Part shown: in pieces, positions 17,298 to 25,994 of the stretch
Layout of the letters: each line of letters begins with the position of its first letter
Numbering within the stretch: position 1 is the first letter of the stretch
Source: Schaalia turicensis ACS-279-V-Col4
GTDB lineage: Bacteria > Actinomycetota > Actinomycetes > Actinomycetales > Actinomycetaceae
NCBI RefSeq assembly: GCF_000296505.1
Contig: NZ_JH815210.1
Location: forward strand, 62,001-126,000
DNA length: 64,000 bases
Direction of reading: 5' to 3'
Notes under the pieces: model-generated
Told to the model about the DNA's origin: nothing
Databases searched by the model: none
The model's input: only the letters and a program-made list of their open reading frames with translations
Position numbers and translations under genes: made by a program

Positions 17298-17612
17298 TCA
17301 CGGTTCTCGCCACCCGTATTCTTTCTCAACCTTACTGGCGATCTTTTGATAACGATCTCTTTGTCGCCAATCAACCCCGTAGCGCGAATCTTCGTCGTCA
17401 ATTACTTCTATAACGGCAGCTTGAGGAACCACACCAGCGTATGCACATGACCCATCAACCAAACAAGACATATGAACTCCAAACCAGACCCAAAGGTCCA
17501 ACTTTTCGTCCGCAGTCCCGTGCTCGACTGGGACAAAGCCCTGCTCTACCTCATCACCGAGAAGATTCTGGTTGCCACTGACGGGCAGATTGATGTTGAG
17601 TTTAGATGCCAT
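17298..17612 (-). CDS. hypothetical protein (104 aa) upstream of the DarT pair
   Basis: An acidic 104-residue frame (SGNQNLLGDEVEQGFVPVEHG, VIEVIDDEDSRYGVDWRQRD) with no membrane segment. I recognise no family. The residue composition looks like a real protein, and the gene lies 100 bp upstream of darT on the same strand, between it and the STAND gene. Against it, there is no clear Shine-Dalgarno before ATG 17612. It could be an accessory of either defence gene, or a remnant. Confidence 0.42.
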   Translation of the reverse strand: MASKLNINLPVSGNQNLLGDEVEQGFVPVEHGTADEKLDLWVWFGVHMSCLVDGSCAYAGVVPQAAVIEVIDDEDSRYGVDWRQRDRYQKIASKVEKEYGWREP

Positions 17613-17993
17613 GTTTGAGATTTTGGAATGGGGGCTAAGCCAACCTATATATTAACTCTAGTGATTTGGGGTATTCAACCGAATTTTCAAAGTTAAGCAT
17701 TGAACATGCCCGGTCAACTAAGATCGAACCAGCAACAGTCACTGGAACATCCCGAATAAGTTAATTAGGGTCTTGGAGTAAACACTGCAATAATCCATTT
17801 ACATCTCGCCCATGTTTTATGAACAATTTGCCGAAACAGGTAGAACTGCCATTTCTAACTATTGACTTTCAATTTATTTCTAATTCAAGTAATAGTTAGA
17901 ATGGCGTATTTTCATATCTCTAGAACGCATTTCCGTCAACAGCCTCGACACATGCTTTTATGAACTTTTTGCTCCTGACTCATGTCTACTTTT
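17613..17993. other. AT-rich intergenic region with an imperfect inverted repeat
   Basis: No ORF is supported. An imperfect inverted repeat pairs 17848-17863 (GCCATTTCTAACTATT) with 17891-17905 (AATAGTTAGAATGGC), one base bulged, about 27 nt apart. It lies about 90 bp beyond the stop of the minus-strand STAND gene. No T-run follows, so it could be a stem-loop terminator or a structured RNA element. Confidence 0.5.
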
Positions 17994-20900
17994 CTATTCA
18001 GGTATTAGTTCAACTAGAACCTGCTCGAGTAACTCTAGGTTCACGTTCCTAAGGTTCTCCTGAGTTTCATTATTAAGCTGACTCAAAAGACCAAAAGCTC
18101 GCTCTCTGTTCTTATCAAACACCTCTCTCATATCAGAAGTTAGATTGAGGGCAACCAGCATACCCACCATGTTGATGGAAAGCGCCACCCCCCTTGAAGC
18201 CATCTCAGCCATTTCCGGGTCAGGAGGGATATCACCAGTCTTGCTTGCTCTAGAGAAATACAGATTCACGCACTTGTCGGCAGCTCCAAATGCCTGGTCT
18301 GCCTCATCTATCTTGCCTGACCTCCAGTAACATGATCCCAGATTCAGATAAGCACGACTAAGAACGCTTAGGTAATAGGCCCAATGTTCCGGGGCTCTCT
18401 CAAGAAAATTTTCAGTATTCCCAATAACAATCAACTGATTGGTGATTTCGGGGAACTCCCTATCACCTTCAATGAACCAAAGCGGATCATCGTCAACATC
18501 AGTTCCTCTCAGGCGTCCAAACCGCCCGTTCTTCATTTGAACCAGCGGGTAAAAGTCAGTGAATTTCACCCCCAAGTTAAGCTTACGCAAGCGGGCATCG
18601 ACCAACTCAACAAGTTCGATGTCAGCATTCGAATCACTAACAAATTCTGCACGAAGTTTAGTAAGCCGCTTGATCGCTTCATCATCTCTCCTCAGGATTT
18701 GATAAATCAACGAGAGGAGGACTTCCGCACGCACCGCGCTACTTCCAGTAGGACCAACCACAATGCGCGCATTTTCAGTCAAAGTCTCGACAACCTCCCG
18801 CGCAGAGTCATATTGCTCGAGTTTCAGTAATGTGACGCCTAGCTGGTGTGCTGCACGCAGGCTTAATGGATCATAAGCTCCGTGGTGCTCATTTACCACG
18901 GACAAGCAAGCTGAAAACCAATGCTGAGCATCAGCAAATCTCCGCTCTTCAAGTGCGATGTCCCCGGCCCACAAATAAGTATCTGCTCGAAGTGAGGCAT
19001 AATCTCTTAACTTGGGAATCCTTAAATCTAAATCTCGAAACGCTTCCTCTACATTTTCAATCTGTTGTGCCTTGTATCCCCAAAAAATCAAGTTCGATTC
19101 TGCTTCAAGGGCCACAGCCGACTGTCCACCGCTGACTTCTCGAATTTTTGTTAATAACTCGGTTCCTTGGTCGAAAGCGACTTCGCTTTCGGGAGTCTTT
19201 GCGTGTACTGCGCGTAGTCGTTTCAACTGAAGAATGAGTGTTTTCAGGGATCGCTCACCATAAATCTTCGCTGATACTTCTGAACCATGATCGTAAAATT
19301 CTATGGCATCGTCATTAGCATGACTTTCAAAGGACAAATCTCCCTTGAGTGTTACCAACGGAATATAAATCTCTTGTATTACATTCTCTGGAATCGACTT
19401 GCCAAAGAAATGTTGCTGTAACATCTCTGTGATGTGAAGCAAGACTGGCATCGCTCTTAGCGGTTCCCCGCTCCTCATCAATAGTCTTGCATGAAGAAGT
19501 TTGACGGCCAGGGTATCTGGATGTGAGTGCCCATCCAGCCTAATCTGTATAGGAAGCAGTTCCATTATGATTGCTTCGGCATCACTATACTCAGACATGG
19601 CGTAATAGCAACTCGCAATCTGTCGGAGCAGCATGGTACGATCTCGGTCCCCAGCAACCTCTGCAATCACGTTGAGAGCCGCATTGTAGTGTTCGATTGC
19701 CTTGGAAAACTCGTATGCTTCCATGTTGCGTCTTGCGACATGTATTTGCGCAGCAGCAAAAGTAAGTGATGATTCGTCATCTGCAAACTTGAGATACCAG
19801 TCCACCACTGCCTCGACCTGTGTAGTGTTCGGTAAGTCAAGGTGCTCACGATGTTCGTCTAGCCAATTTGTACAAGCTTGTTGCGTAATCCTTCGCATAT
19901 GCGTCTTCAAAGTCGACAAACCCTGTACGGATTTTCGTACATGCCTAGCCAGCAGGGGATCAGAGAAATTTGTCACTTGGATTGATCCTCTACACCACCC
20001 GATGGGGTCTCGGGCTTTTTGGATTGCCTCTTTAGTGGTTTCTTCCGAGACTTGATAGATTTCCTTAAAGACTTCTGAAATTACAGCTGGCACGAATCGA
20101 TTCAGTTTGTCCATATCTGGATTTGATGGATTTCCAGCCACTGCTGTAGTCAGGGCATTTCTTACATCGTCTGGCAAGGCATTCCAGCGGTTTTCCACTA
20201 CCTGCTCTACGCTATCTGGTAGTTTGAAGTTATCTGATAGAAGGATTTTGTTTCCTGCCAGTCGAATTTCTAGTGCAACATTGGGTTCTGTAATCCAGAG
20301 TAGAAGGAACAAAGGGGTATTCAGTTTCTCCACCACTTTTGTTGCGACATCTTCTGAGGTTTCTGGGGCGTAGCGAAGCAAAAGCTCAACAAGAGATTCT
20401 TCTTGCAATGACGGCACGTCAACATCAATGAGTCGCATCTGGTCGTCCGACTTTGCTTTCATCTCTGCTTGCCATAGCATAAAGTCATCCTGAGTCATCC
20501 CCTCAGGCCAGGCAGTACCAATTACCATGACGGGCCGTTGATTATCGCGTTCGCTTAGCGCATTCAATAGAGATCGAAGTTCTGGACCCATAAGGTGCAT
20601 ATCTTCAACAACAACAATTCCAGGCAGGCGTTTTGCTGTTAAGGATTTGATCGCTTCGGCCAGTTCTTTACCGGCATCCTTCTTAGCCTTAACATGTTGT
20701 TTTCCCATGTAAACATCTTGGTGAAGATTTATGGAGTCTTTACGTTTCTTCCCAACCCAACGTAATATGTCAGCAACCCATGATGTGAGAGTAGCAGGAA
20801 GCGGTATCCCAATGCTCAGAGCTTCGAGGGAGGATTCAAGTAATGAATCTGCAACATCTGATTGTAGATCTTTGCGCACTCGAGTCGTTACTTCTGAGAG

Positions 20901-21368
20901 TACACTTCCGATTTGAGCGAGAGTTCCCGATGCTTCCCACCACGCAAGCGACAACGGTGCCAGATGAGTCGCCATCTGCTCTTTCCCCATTGCCACAACA
21001 TCTATTTTTTGACTATTACGCAACTCCTCGCAGTTAAACGACCACCATCCAAACGTGGGAAGCGTGTCCTGCGCCCAAACAAAGGAATCCAACTCAGGGG
21101 AGAGTAGTGCTCGATCTCTCAGCGGGTTGGAACTATTGTCTACGTTATTGAGCTCAGGCCAATACTGACCATACCCATGCCAAGGGTTATTAAAGTTGTC
21201 CAATCGTAGCAACTCATATAGACGCTGAATAATTGCCGTCTTGCCAACACCGGATGCCCCTCGAAGCAGCACCACGTGTGGTCCAGAGTAGGTACCATTG
21301 GACAGTTCAATAATCCGACTGTGTAAGTCTTGAGCTATCGATTCGTGTTGACCTAATAACTCTGGCAT
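17994..21368 (-). CDS. STAND-type ATPase with C-terminal TPR repeats, likely defence protein
   Basis: 1124 residues from ATG 21368, which follows GGGAGGGG; a longer frame to 21404 adds only an unlikely stretch. Walker A is GASGVGKT at residues 37-44 and a Walker B-like GIVVVEDMH lies near 250-258. The ATPase half continues to about residue 500 (AVVENRW, PDDVRNAL). From about 550 on, repeated pairs of helices (EAYEFSKAIEHYNAAL, AMSEYSDAEAIIMEL, YLNLGSCYWRSGKIDEAD) indicate TPR-type sensor repeats. There is no N-terminal effector and no C-terminal helix-turn-helix, unlike MalT/LuxR-type relatives. STAND proteins with repeat sensors often detect phage products; here the effector may be a partner. 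It lies next to DarT1/NADAR and a phage terminase remnant. Confidence 0.72.
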   Translation of the reverse strand: MPELLGQHESIAQDLHSRIIELSNGTYSGPHVVLLRGASGVGKTAIIQRLYELLRLDNFNNPWHGYGQYWPELNNVDNSSNPLRDRALLSPELDSFVWAQDTLPTFGWWSFNCEELRNSQKIDVVAMGKEQMATHLAPLSLAWWEASGTLAQIGSVLSEVTTRVRKDLQSDVADSLLESSLEALSIGIPLPATLTSWVADILRWVGKKRKDSINLHQDVYMGKQHVKAKKDAGKELAEAIKSLTAKRLPGIVVVEDMHLMGPELRSLLNALSERDNQRPVMVIGTAWPEGMTQDDFMLWQAEMKAKSDDQMRLIDVDVPSLQEESLVELLLRYAPETSEDVATKVVEKLNTPLFLLLWITEPNVALEIRLAGNKILLSDNFKLPDSVEQVVENRWNALPDDVRNALTTAVAGNPSNPDMDKLNRFVPAVISEVFKEIYQVSEETTKEAIQKARDPIGWCRGSIQVTNFSDPLLARHVRKSVQGLSTLKTHMRRITQQACTNWLDEHREHLDLPNTTQVEAVVDWYLKFADDESSLTFAAAQIHVARRNMEAYEFSKAIEHYNAALNVIAEVAGDRDRTMLLRQIASCYYAMSEYSDAEAIIMELLPIQIRLDGHSHPDTLAVKLLHARLLMRSGEPLRAMPVLLHITEMLQQHFFGKSIPENVIQEIYIPLVTLKGDLSFESHANDDAIEFYDHGSEVSAKIYGERSLKTLILQLKRLRAVHAKTPESEVAFDQGTELLTKIREVSGGQSAVALEAESNLIFWGYKAQQIENVEEAFRDLDLRIPKLRDYASLRADTYLWAGDIALEERRFADAQHWFSACLSVVNEHHGAYDPLSLRAAHQLGVTLLKLEQYDSAREVVETLTENARIVVGPTGSSAVRAEVLLSLIYQILRRDDEAIKRLTKLRAEFVSDSNADIELVELVDARLRKLNLGVKFTDFYPLVQMKNGRFGRLRGTDVDDDPLWFIEGDREFPEITNQLIVIGNTENFLERAPEHWAYYLSVLSRAYLNLGSCYWRSGKIDEADQAFGAADKCVNLYFSRASKTGDIPPDPEMAEMASRGVALSINMVGMLVALNLTSDMREVFDKNRERAFGLLSQLNNETQENLRNVNLELLEQVLVELIPE

Positions 21369-21449
21369 CCAGCCCCTCCCGCTAAGCACACGGCACAATA
21401 CCAATTACACATTAGTTGAAGCGTCCTGTGAGTCAAGAAGCTTGCGTCT

Positions 21450-21680
21450 ATGATGCCGACCAGGTTCATGTCCACAGGCTCCACCTACAACAAGCGCAAA
21501 GCTGACTACGCGGTTGCCTTTATTCAGGCTTTGAAGCATACGAAGGGCGGTGGGTAGGCAATCCTTTCAAACTCCTGGATTGGGCAGAAGAAGATCATGT
21601 GCGACCTATTCGGCACCATCAAGGACGATGGCTACCGTCAATTCACGACTGTCTACGTCGAGTTCCCGAAAAAGCACTAA
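21450..21680 (+). pseudogene. remnant of a phage terminase large subunit (N-terminal part)
   Basis: Read with two frameshifts, this stretch gives AVAFIQALKHTKG, then WVGNPFKLLDW, then DLFGTIKDDGYRQFTT and VYVEFPKKH, then a stop. That order matches the conserved start of TerL of tailed phages, ending just before where the Walker A (GKS) should come. The ATPase and nuclease domains are gone. It shows that a prophage once lay beside the STAND gene. Confidence 0.7.
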
Positions 21681-21696
21681 AGCAGAGCCACTGAGA

Positions 21697-22443
21697 TTAA
21701 TCAGCAAAAAACTTCGTTTCAAACGAATATCTGGACGCCCTATAAATATGGGTACCGTAGTCGACAACTCGTCCCTGATTGTCATACGCAACACGTGTAG
21801 CCGTAAGCAAAGCGACGCCACGTTTTTCACCCAAAGCTTCGGCCTCCATCAACGTGGCATTTCGCGCCCCAATCACCTGGGTTGCATACGAGGGCACAAC
21901 GCCGTTGGCACGAAGACGATTGTAAAGGCCATTTTCCTCCAACTCCTCATGGGTAGGAGCAATATCGCTTGGAATCAAGTTAGACATGAGCGCAATCGGA
22001 TCCCCATCAGCCAAACGTAAGCGCTGAATAAAAGTAACGGGAGCGCCCGACTCAATCTCCAAACGTTGCGCCTCATCCTCCGTGGCTCGATGAGTGTTAT
22101 AAGCCATCACCCGAGTCTCAACCTCGAACCCAGCCTGCTCAAGGTCCGTCAGCAAACTCGACAACTGCATGGGCCGGCGAACATGTGGCGAAGTGACAAC
22201 CGTGCCCGCCCCCCTACGTCTCTTTACCAATCCTCGATCAGCCAAAGACTGCAAAGCCTGACGAGCAGTTGGGCGCGAAACATCCAAGCGCTTCGCCATC
22301 GACACCTCGTTTTCAAGACGAGTACCCGGCGCGATCTCACCACTCATAATCATCGCAGCCAAAGCATCAGAGATTTGCACATGGAGCGGTACGTCACTGT
22401 CATGCACAACCTGAACGTCCGGACTAAAAGGAGCGCTGGACAT
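21697..22443 (-). CDS. GntR-family (HutC-type) transcriptional regulator of the inositol cluster
   Basis: About 248 residues. A winged helix-turn-helix covers about 12-80 (PLHVQISDALAAMI, AKRLDVSRPTARQALQSLADRGLV), followed by a UTRA effector domain (IQRLRLADGDPIALMSNLIP, GVALLTATRVAYD). Two adjacent ATGs (22446 and 22443) follow AAGGATC; either may be used, and the frame upstream to 22554 looks non-coding. It is divergent from iolC across a 230-bp region holding a TTTGT-N4-ACAAA site, and the same palindrome recurs before other iol genes. It is therefore the likely inositol-responsive repressor (an IolR analogue). Confidence 0.85.
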   Translation of the reverse strand: MSSAPFSPDVQVVHDSDVPLHVQISDALAAMIMSGEIAPGTRLENEVSMAKRLDVSRPTARQALQSLADRGLVKRRRGAGTVVTSPHVRRPMQLSSLLTDLEQAGFEVETRVMAYNTHRATEDEAQRLEIESGAPVTFIQRLRLADGDPIALMSNLIPSDIAPTHEELEENGLYNRLRANGVVPSYATQVIGARNATLMEAEALGEKRGVALLTATRVAYDNQGRVVDYGTHIYRASRYSFETKFFAD

Positions 22444-22560
22444 CATAAGATCCTTAATTCTAAAACGGAAGCCTAAAGCATGTTTAGGTAGATTAAATAA
22501 ATCGTACACGACTTTTATAGCCAACAGACTTGTGATACGAACATGAAAACGCAAACAATC

Positions 22561-22574
22561 TTTGTCATAACAAA
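22561..22574. promoter_or_regulatory. inositol operator (TTTGT-CATA-ACAAA), iolC/regulator
   Basis: A 14-bp palindrome in the divergent promoter region. A possible iolC promoter follows: TTGTCA at 22585-22590 and TATAGG at 22607-22612, spacing 16. This is one of seven related sites in the cluster. Confidence 0.65.
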
Positions 22575-22678
22575 CGCTTGATGTTTGTCACCTTCGCGAC
22601 TATCGTTATAGGCAAGAGCTGATAAAAGAACAGCGAAGTTCGCAAATGAAATTGCTCTTTTTGGCTTAGGAGAAAACA

Positions 22679-23671
22679 TTGGCACCCACAACTTCAGTCC
22701 CCGAGCTAGACGTACTAACAATCGGACGTTGCGGCATTGACGTGTACCCCTTGCAGACCGGAGTTGGCCTAGAAGCAGTTGAAACCTTCGGCAAATTTCT
22801 AGGAGGTAGCCCAACCAACGTAGCAGTAGCTGCCGCAAGTTACCGCCACCGCTCTGCAGTTATCACCGGCGTTGGCAACGATCCATTTGGGCGCTTCGTG
22901 TGCACCGAAATGCGCCGCTTGGGCGTCTACGATAACTATGTCATAACAAAGTCTGCGTTCAACACCCCTGTCACTTTCTGCGAGATCTTTCCACCGGACG
23001 ACTTTCCGCTCTACTTCTACCGCGAACCATCCGCGCCTGACCTTGAACTCACCCTTCAAGACATTCCTACCGACGCCGTGCGAGACGCGAGAATCTTCTG
23101 GATCACCGCAACCGGCCTCTCCAAACAGCCGTCACGCAACGCCCACCACGCGGCGCTTGACGCCCGCCAAAAGAGCGGGCAAACCATCATCGACCTCGAC
23201 TACCGGGCAGACTTCTGGGAATCTGAAGAAGAAGCGCACCAACACGTAAGCGAAGCCCTCTCTAAAGTGACCATCGCCATTGGCAACAAGGAAGAATGTC
23301 GTATCGCAGTTGGCGAGACCGAGCCAGACCGAGCCGCAGACGCCCTGCTTGACGCCGGCGTAGAACTCGCCATCGTTAAACAAGGTCCCTACGGCACGCT
23401 TGCAAAGACCCGGGACGAGCGCATCGAAATGCCCGTCACCCCCACTCACACATTCAACGGCCTAGGTGCCGGCGACGCCTTCGGCGGCGCAGTTTGTCAC
23501 GGCCTGCTATCGGGATGGTCTCTCAAGAAGACCATTTACGCCGCTTCCACAGCCGGCGCTATCGTTGCTTCCCGCCTCGAATGTTCCACGGCCATGCCAA
23601 CCGAGCCAGAGCTACTAGCCACCATGCGTCTACACAAGAACAACATCGTCCCAGAGCTAGAAGACTTCTAA
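22679..23671 (+). CDS. iolC: 5-dehydro-2-deoxygluconokinase
   Basis: 330 residues of the PfkB/ribokinase family, starting at TTG 22679 with TAGGAG 6 nt upstream. GRCGIDVYPLQTG at the N-terminus, GGSPTNVAVAA near 42 and the anion-hole motif NGLGAGDAFGGA near 260 (catalytic Asp in GAGD) are intact. IolC phosphorylates 5-dehydro-2-deoxy-D-gluconate to the 6-phosphate, the step after IolB in inositol breakdown. It is the first gene of a plus-strand operon with the Cgl0159-type protein and an alcohol dehydrogenase. It has a TTG start, and the operator at 22561 is just upstream. Confidence 0.9.
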   Translation: MAPTTSVPELDVLTIGRCGIDVYPLQTGVGLEAVETFGKFLGGSPTNVAVAAASYRHRSAVITGVGNDPFGRFVCTEMRRLGVYDNYVITKSAFNTPVTFCEIFPPDDFPLYFYREPSAPDLELTLQDIPTDAVRDARIFWITATGLSKQPSRNAHHAALDARQKSGQTIIDLDYRADFWESEEEAHQHVSEALSKVTIAIGNKEECRIAVGETEPDRAADALLDAGVELAIVKQGPYGTLAKTRDERIEMPVTPTHTFNGLGAGDAFGGAVCHGLLSGWSLKKTIYAASTAGAIVASRLECSTAMPTEPELLATMRLHKNNIVPELEDF

Positions 23672-23673
23672 TC

Positions 23674-24561
23674 ATGTCACGGACTCCCCTAATCGACACC
23701 ATCACCAAGATCCGCGTCAATGAGCCTTGGCGCGTCCAAAGCGCCCTCATCAATCGACCTCGCGGAAAAATGCCAAGTGGCGACAAGCCGCTAATGATCA
23801 TCGCTTGCGACCACGCGGCCCGAGGAGCCCTTGCAGCCGGTGGCAATCTCACGGCTATGGGATCTCGCGAAGAGCTACTACGCCGCTGCGTTGAAGCACT
23901 ATCGCGCCCCGGTGTGGACGGCTTCCTTGGCACCGCAGACCTGATCGAGGACCTCGCAGTGCTCGGCGCCCTGAACAATAAGCTCGTCTACGGCTCTATG
24001 AACCGAGGTGGCCTGGCCGGCGCATCATTCGAAATGGATGACCGCTTCACCGGCTACACCCCGCAGGGTATCGCCTCCGCCGGCCTTGACGGCGGGAAAA
24101 TGCTCCTGCGCGTCAACTACGAAGATGCAGGGAGCGTGCAGACCCTAGAAAACTGTGCTCAGGCCGTTGAACAACTCGCCAAACAAAGAGTTATGGCCAT
24201 GGTTGAGCCCTTCATTTCCGAACGCAAAAACGGGCGTATCGTCAACGACCTCAGCCCCGAAGCCGTTATCAAATCTATGGCGATCGCCTCCGGACTGGCC
24301 TCCACCAGCGCCTACACGTGGCTCAAACTACCCGTGGTTGACGACATGGAACGAGTCATGGAAGCATCCACCCTACCTGCCCTCATCCTGGGCGGCGAAG
24401 TGCAAAAAGACGCCGAGGCCGCAATGAAAGAATGGGGCAAAGCCCTAGAACTTCCAAACGTTAAGGGACTAGTCATTGGCCGCTCCCTACTATTCCCACC
24501 CGACAACGACGTCGCGGCAGCCGTCGACGCCGCCGTACAGATCTTGAACAACACCATCTAG
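23674..24561 (+). CDS. Cgl0159-family (beta/alpha)8 protein, probable inositol-pathway aldolase
   Basis: 295 residues from ATG 23674, 2 bp after the iolC stop. A TIM-barrel protein with IIACDHAARGAL near 41, GVDGFLGTADLIEDL, YGSMNRGGLAGA, KMLLRVNYED and MVEPFISERKNG, the pattern of the Cgl0159 family seen in corynebacterial iol clusters. Position and fold suggest that it cleaves 2-deoxy-5-keto-gluconate-6-phosphate into dihydroxyacetone phosphate and malonate semialdehyde, the role of IolJ, which is otherwise missing. That activity is an inference. Its lysine and aspartate residues fit a class I aldolase, but I cannot name the Schiff-base lysine with certainty. Confidence 0.8.
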   Translation: MSRTPLIDTITKIRVNEPWRVQSALINRPRGKMPSGDKPLMIIACDHAARGALAAGGNLTAMGSREELLRRCVEALSRPGVDGFLGTADLIEDLAVLGALNNKLVYGSMNRGGLAGASFEMDDRFTGYTPQGIASAGLDGGKMLLRVNYEDAGSVQTLENCAQAVEQLAKQRVMAMVEPFISERKNGRIVNDLSPEAVIKSMAIASGLASTSAYTWLKLPVVDDMERVMEASTLPALILGGEVQKDAEAAMKEWGKALELPNVKGLVIGRSLLFPPDNDVAAAVDAAVQILNNTI

Positions 24562-24592
24562 AAGCACCCGCTTGTCCACGAAAGGTATCAAA

Positions 24593-25735
24593 ATGACAAC
24601 CCAAACCCCACAAATTCCGGAAACCATGCGTGCCGCGGTACTACGTGACACCGAAGTTGGCCTGCAGGTAGAAACCATCCGCACCCCGCGCCCGCGCGCC
24701 GGCGAAGTTCTGGTAAAAGTTGCAGCGTGCGGCATGTGCCACTCTGACCTGCACGTCATCGGAGGCGCAATCGCCTTCCCCCTACCCGCAGTACTCGGCC
24801 ACGAAATTGCCGGCACCATCGTTGAACTTGGCCCCGGCGTTGAGCACACCGGCCTCAAAGTCGGACAAAACGTTGCCGGCGGCTTCCTCATGCCGTGTGG
24901 CCAATGCGAGGCATGCTCCTCTGGACGCGACGAGCTGTGTGCACCGTTCTTTGAACTGAACCGTCTCAAAGGCGTGCTCTACGACGGTGAAACCCGTCTG
25001 TCCACCATCGAGGGAGAGCCCGTATACATGTACTCCATGGGCGGCCTGGCAGAATACGCAGTTGTTCCCGCAACAGCGGTGGCTCCCACGCCGGACAACA
25101 TCGACCTTGTCCCCGCCTCCATCCTGGGCTGCGCAGCACTGACCGGCTACGGTGCCGTCCGACGCGGCGCAGACCTGCACTACGGAGAAACCGTAGCGGT
25201 TGTAGCGGTTGGTGGCGTTGGCACTAACATCGTGCAAATCGCCAGCGCATTCGGCGCGAAGCAAGTGATTGCCATCGACGTGTCCGATGAAAAGCTCGCA
25301 CCCATGAAGGGATACGGAGCTACCGCAACAATCAACTCCGCCAAGACGGATGCGCGCGAAGAAGTACTTCGCCTCACCGGCGGTAAAGGCGTTGACGTAT
25401 CATTCGAAGCTCTTGGAATTCCCGCAACCTGGACCACTGCGCTCGACGTCCTCGCGGACGGCGGCCGCATGGTACCGATTGGCCTAGGTGCCGGCGTGCA
25501 GACAGCAGGAGTGGAGATTAACCGCACGGTACGCCGCTCGCAATCCATCCTCGGCTCCTACGGTGCACGCACCCGCCAAGACCTCCCTGCGGTAGTTGAC
25601 CTGGCCTCCGAAGGCGTCATTAACTACAAGGAGATCGTCTCTCAGCACTTCTCACTTGAACAAGCTGACGAAGGCTACAAGGCGCTACGTGACCAGAAGA
25701 TTCAGGGGCGCGCAGTTGTGGACATGAGCCTCTAG
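24593..25735 (+). CDS. zinc-dependent alcohol dehydrogenase, MDR family
   Basis: 380 residues from ATG 24593 (GAAAGG 7 nt upstream); an upstream in-frame ATG at 24572 is less likely. Catalytic zinc ligands are in CGMCHSD and GHEIAG, and the structural-zinc cysteines in CGQCEACSSGRDELC. The NAD-binding motif is VVAVGGVGTNIVQ near 210. The family oxidises alcohols or polyols, or reduces aldehydes. In the iol operon it could handle an inositol-derived alcohol or malonate semialdehyde. The substrate is not predictable. A hairpin terminator follows the stop. Confidence 0.85.
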   Translation: MTTQTPQIPETMRAAVLRDTEVGLQVETIRTPRPRAGEVLVKVAACGMCHSDLHVIGGAIAFPLPAVLGHEIAGTIVELGPGVEHTGLKVGQNVAGGFLMPCGQCEACSSGRDELCAPFFELNRLKGVLYDGETRLSTIEGEPVYMYSMGGLAEYAVVPATAVAPTPDNIDLVPASILGCAALTGYGAVRRGADLHYGETVAVVAVGGVGTNIVQIASAFGAKQVIAIDVSDEKLAPMKGYGATATINSAKTDAREEVLRLTGGKGVDVSFEALGIPATWTTALDVLADGGRMVPIGLGAGVQTAGVEINRTVRRSQSILGSYGARTRQDLPAVVDLASEGVINYKEIVSQHFSLEQADEGYKALRDQKIQGRAVVDMSL

Positions 25736-25760
25736 CGTTTCCGCGCTTAATCGCAGATCA

Positions 25761-25804
25761 CTCCCCGTGGTTGGGTCACAACACCCCAGCCACGGGGAGC
25801 TTTT
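25761..25804 (+). terminator. terminator of the iolC operon
   Basis: CTCCCCGTGGTTGGGT pairs with ACCCCAGCCACGGGGAG (near-perfect, about 15 bp), followed by TTTT at 25801-25804. Confidence 0.85.
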
Positions 25805-25891
25805 CTGTATCTCGACAATCATGGCCGGCAGCAAAACGTCAGGTCGTAGCCGCACCCAGGAGATCAACGAACTCGTTTCAACCATATAAAA

Positions 25892-25932
25892 AGAGGGCTT
25901 GTGGAGGATGGTCGAACCTCCACAAGCCCTCT
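25892..25932 (-). terminator. terminator of the minus-strand iolE transcript
   Basis: A perfect 16-bp stem (25892-25907 with 25917-25932) and 9-nt loop, followed on the minus strand by a run of five T (the AAAAA at 25887-25891). Convergent with the iolC operon terminator. Confidence 0.88.
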
Positions 25933-25994
25933 AAAGCCCACTACAGAGCCGGATACTTTCGACAGTGTGCGAGCACTTTCGAAAGCATTAGCAT

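Noticed and set aside
17640..17760. tRNA-like sequence (GGTTCGATC) on the minus strand
   Set aside because: The acceptor and anticodon stems do not form; only a T-loop-like word is present.
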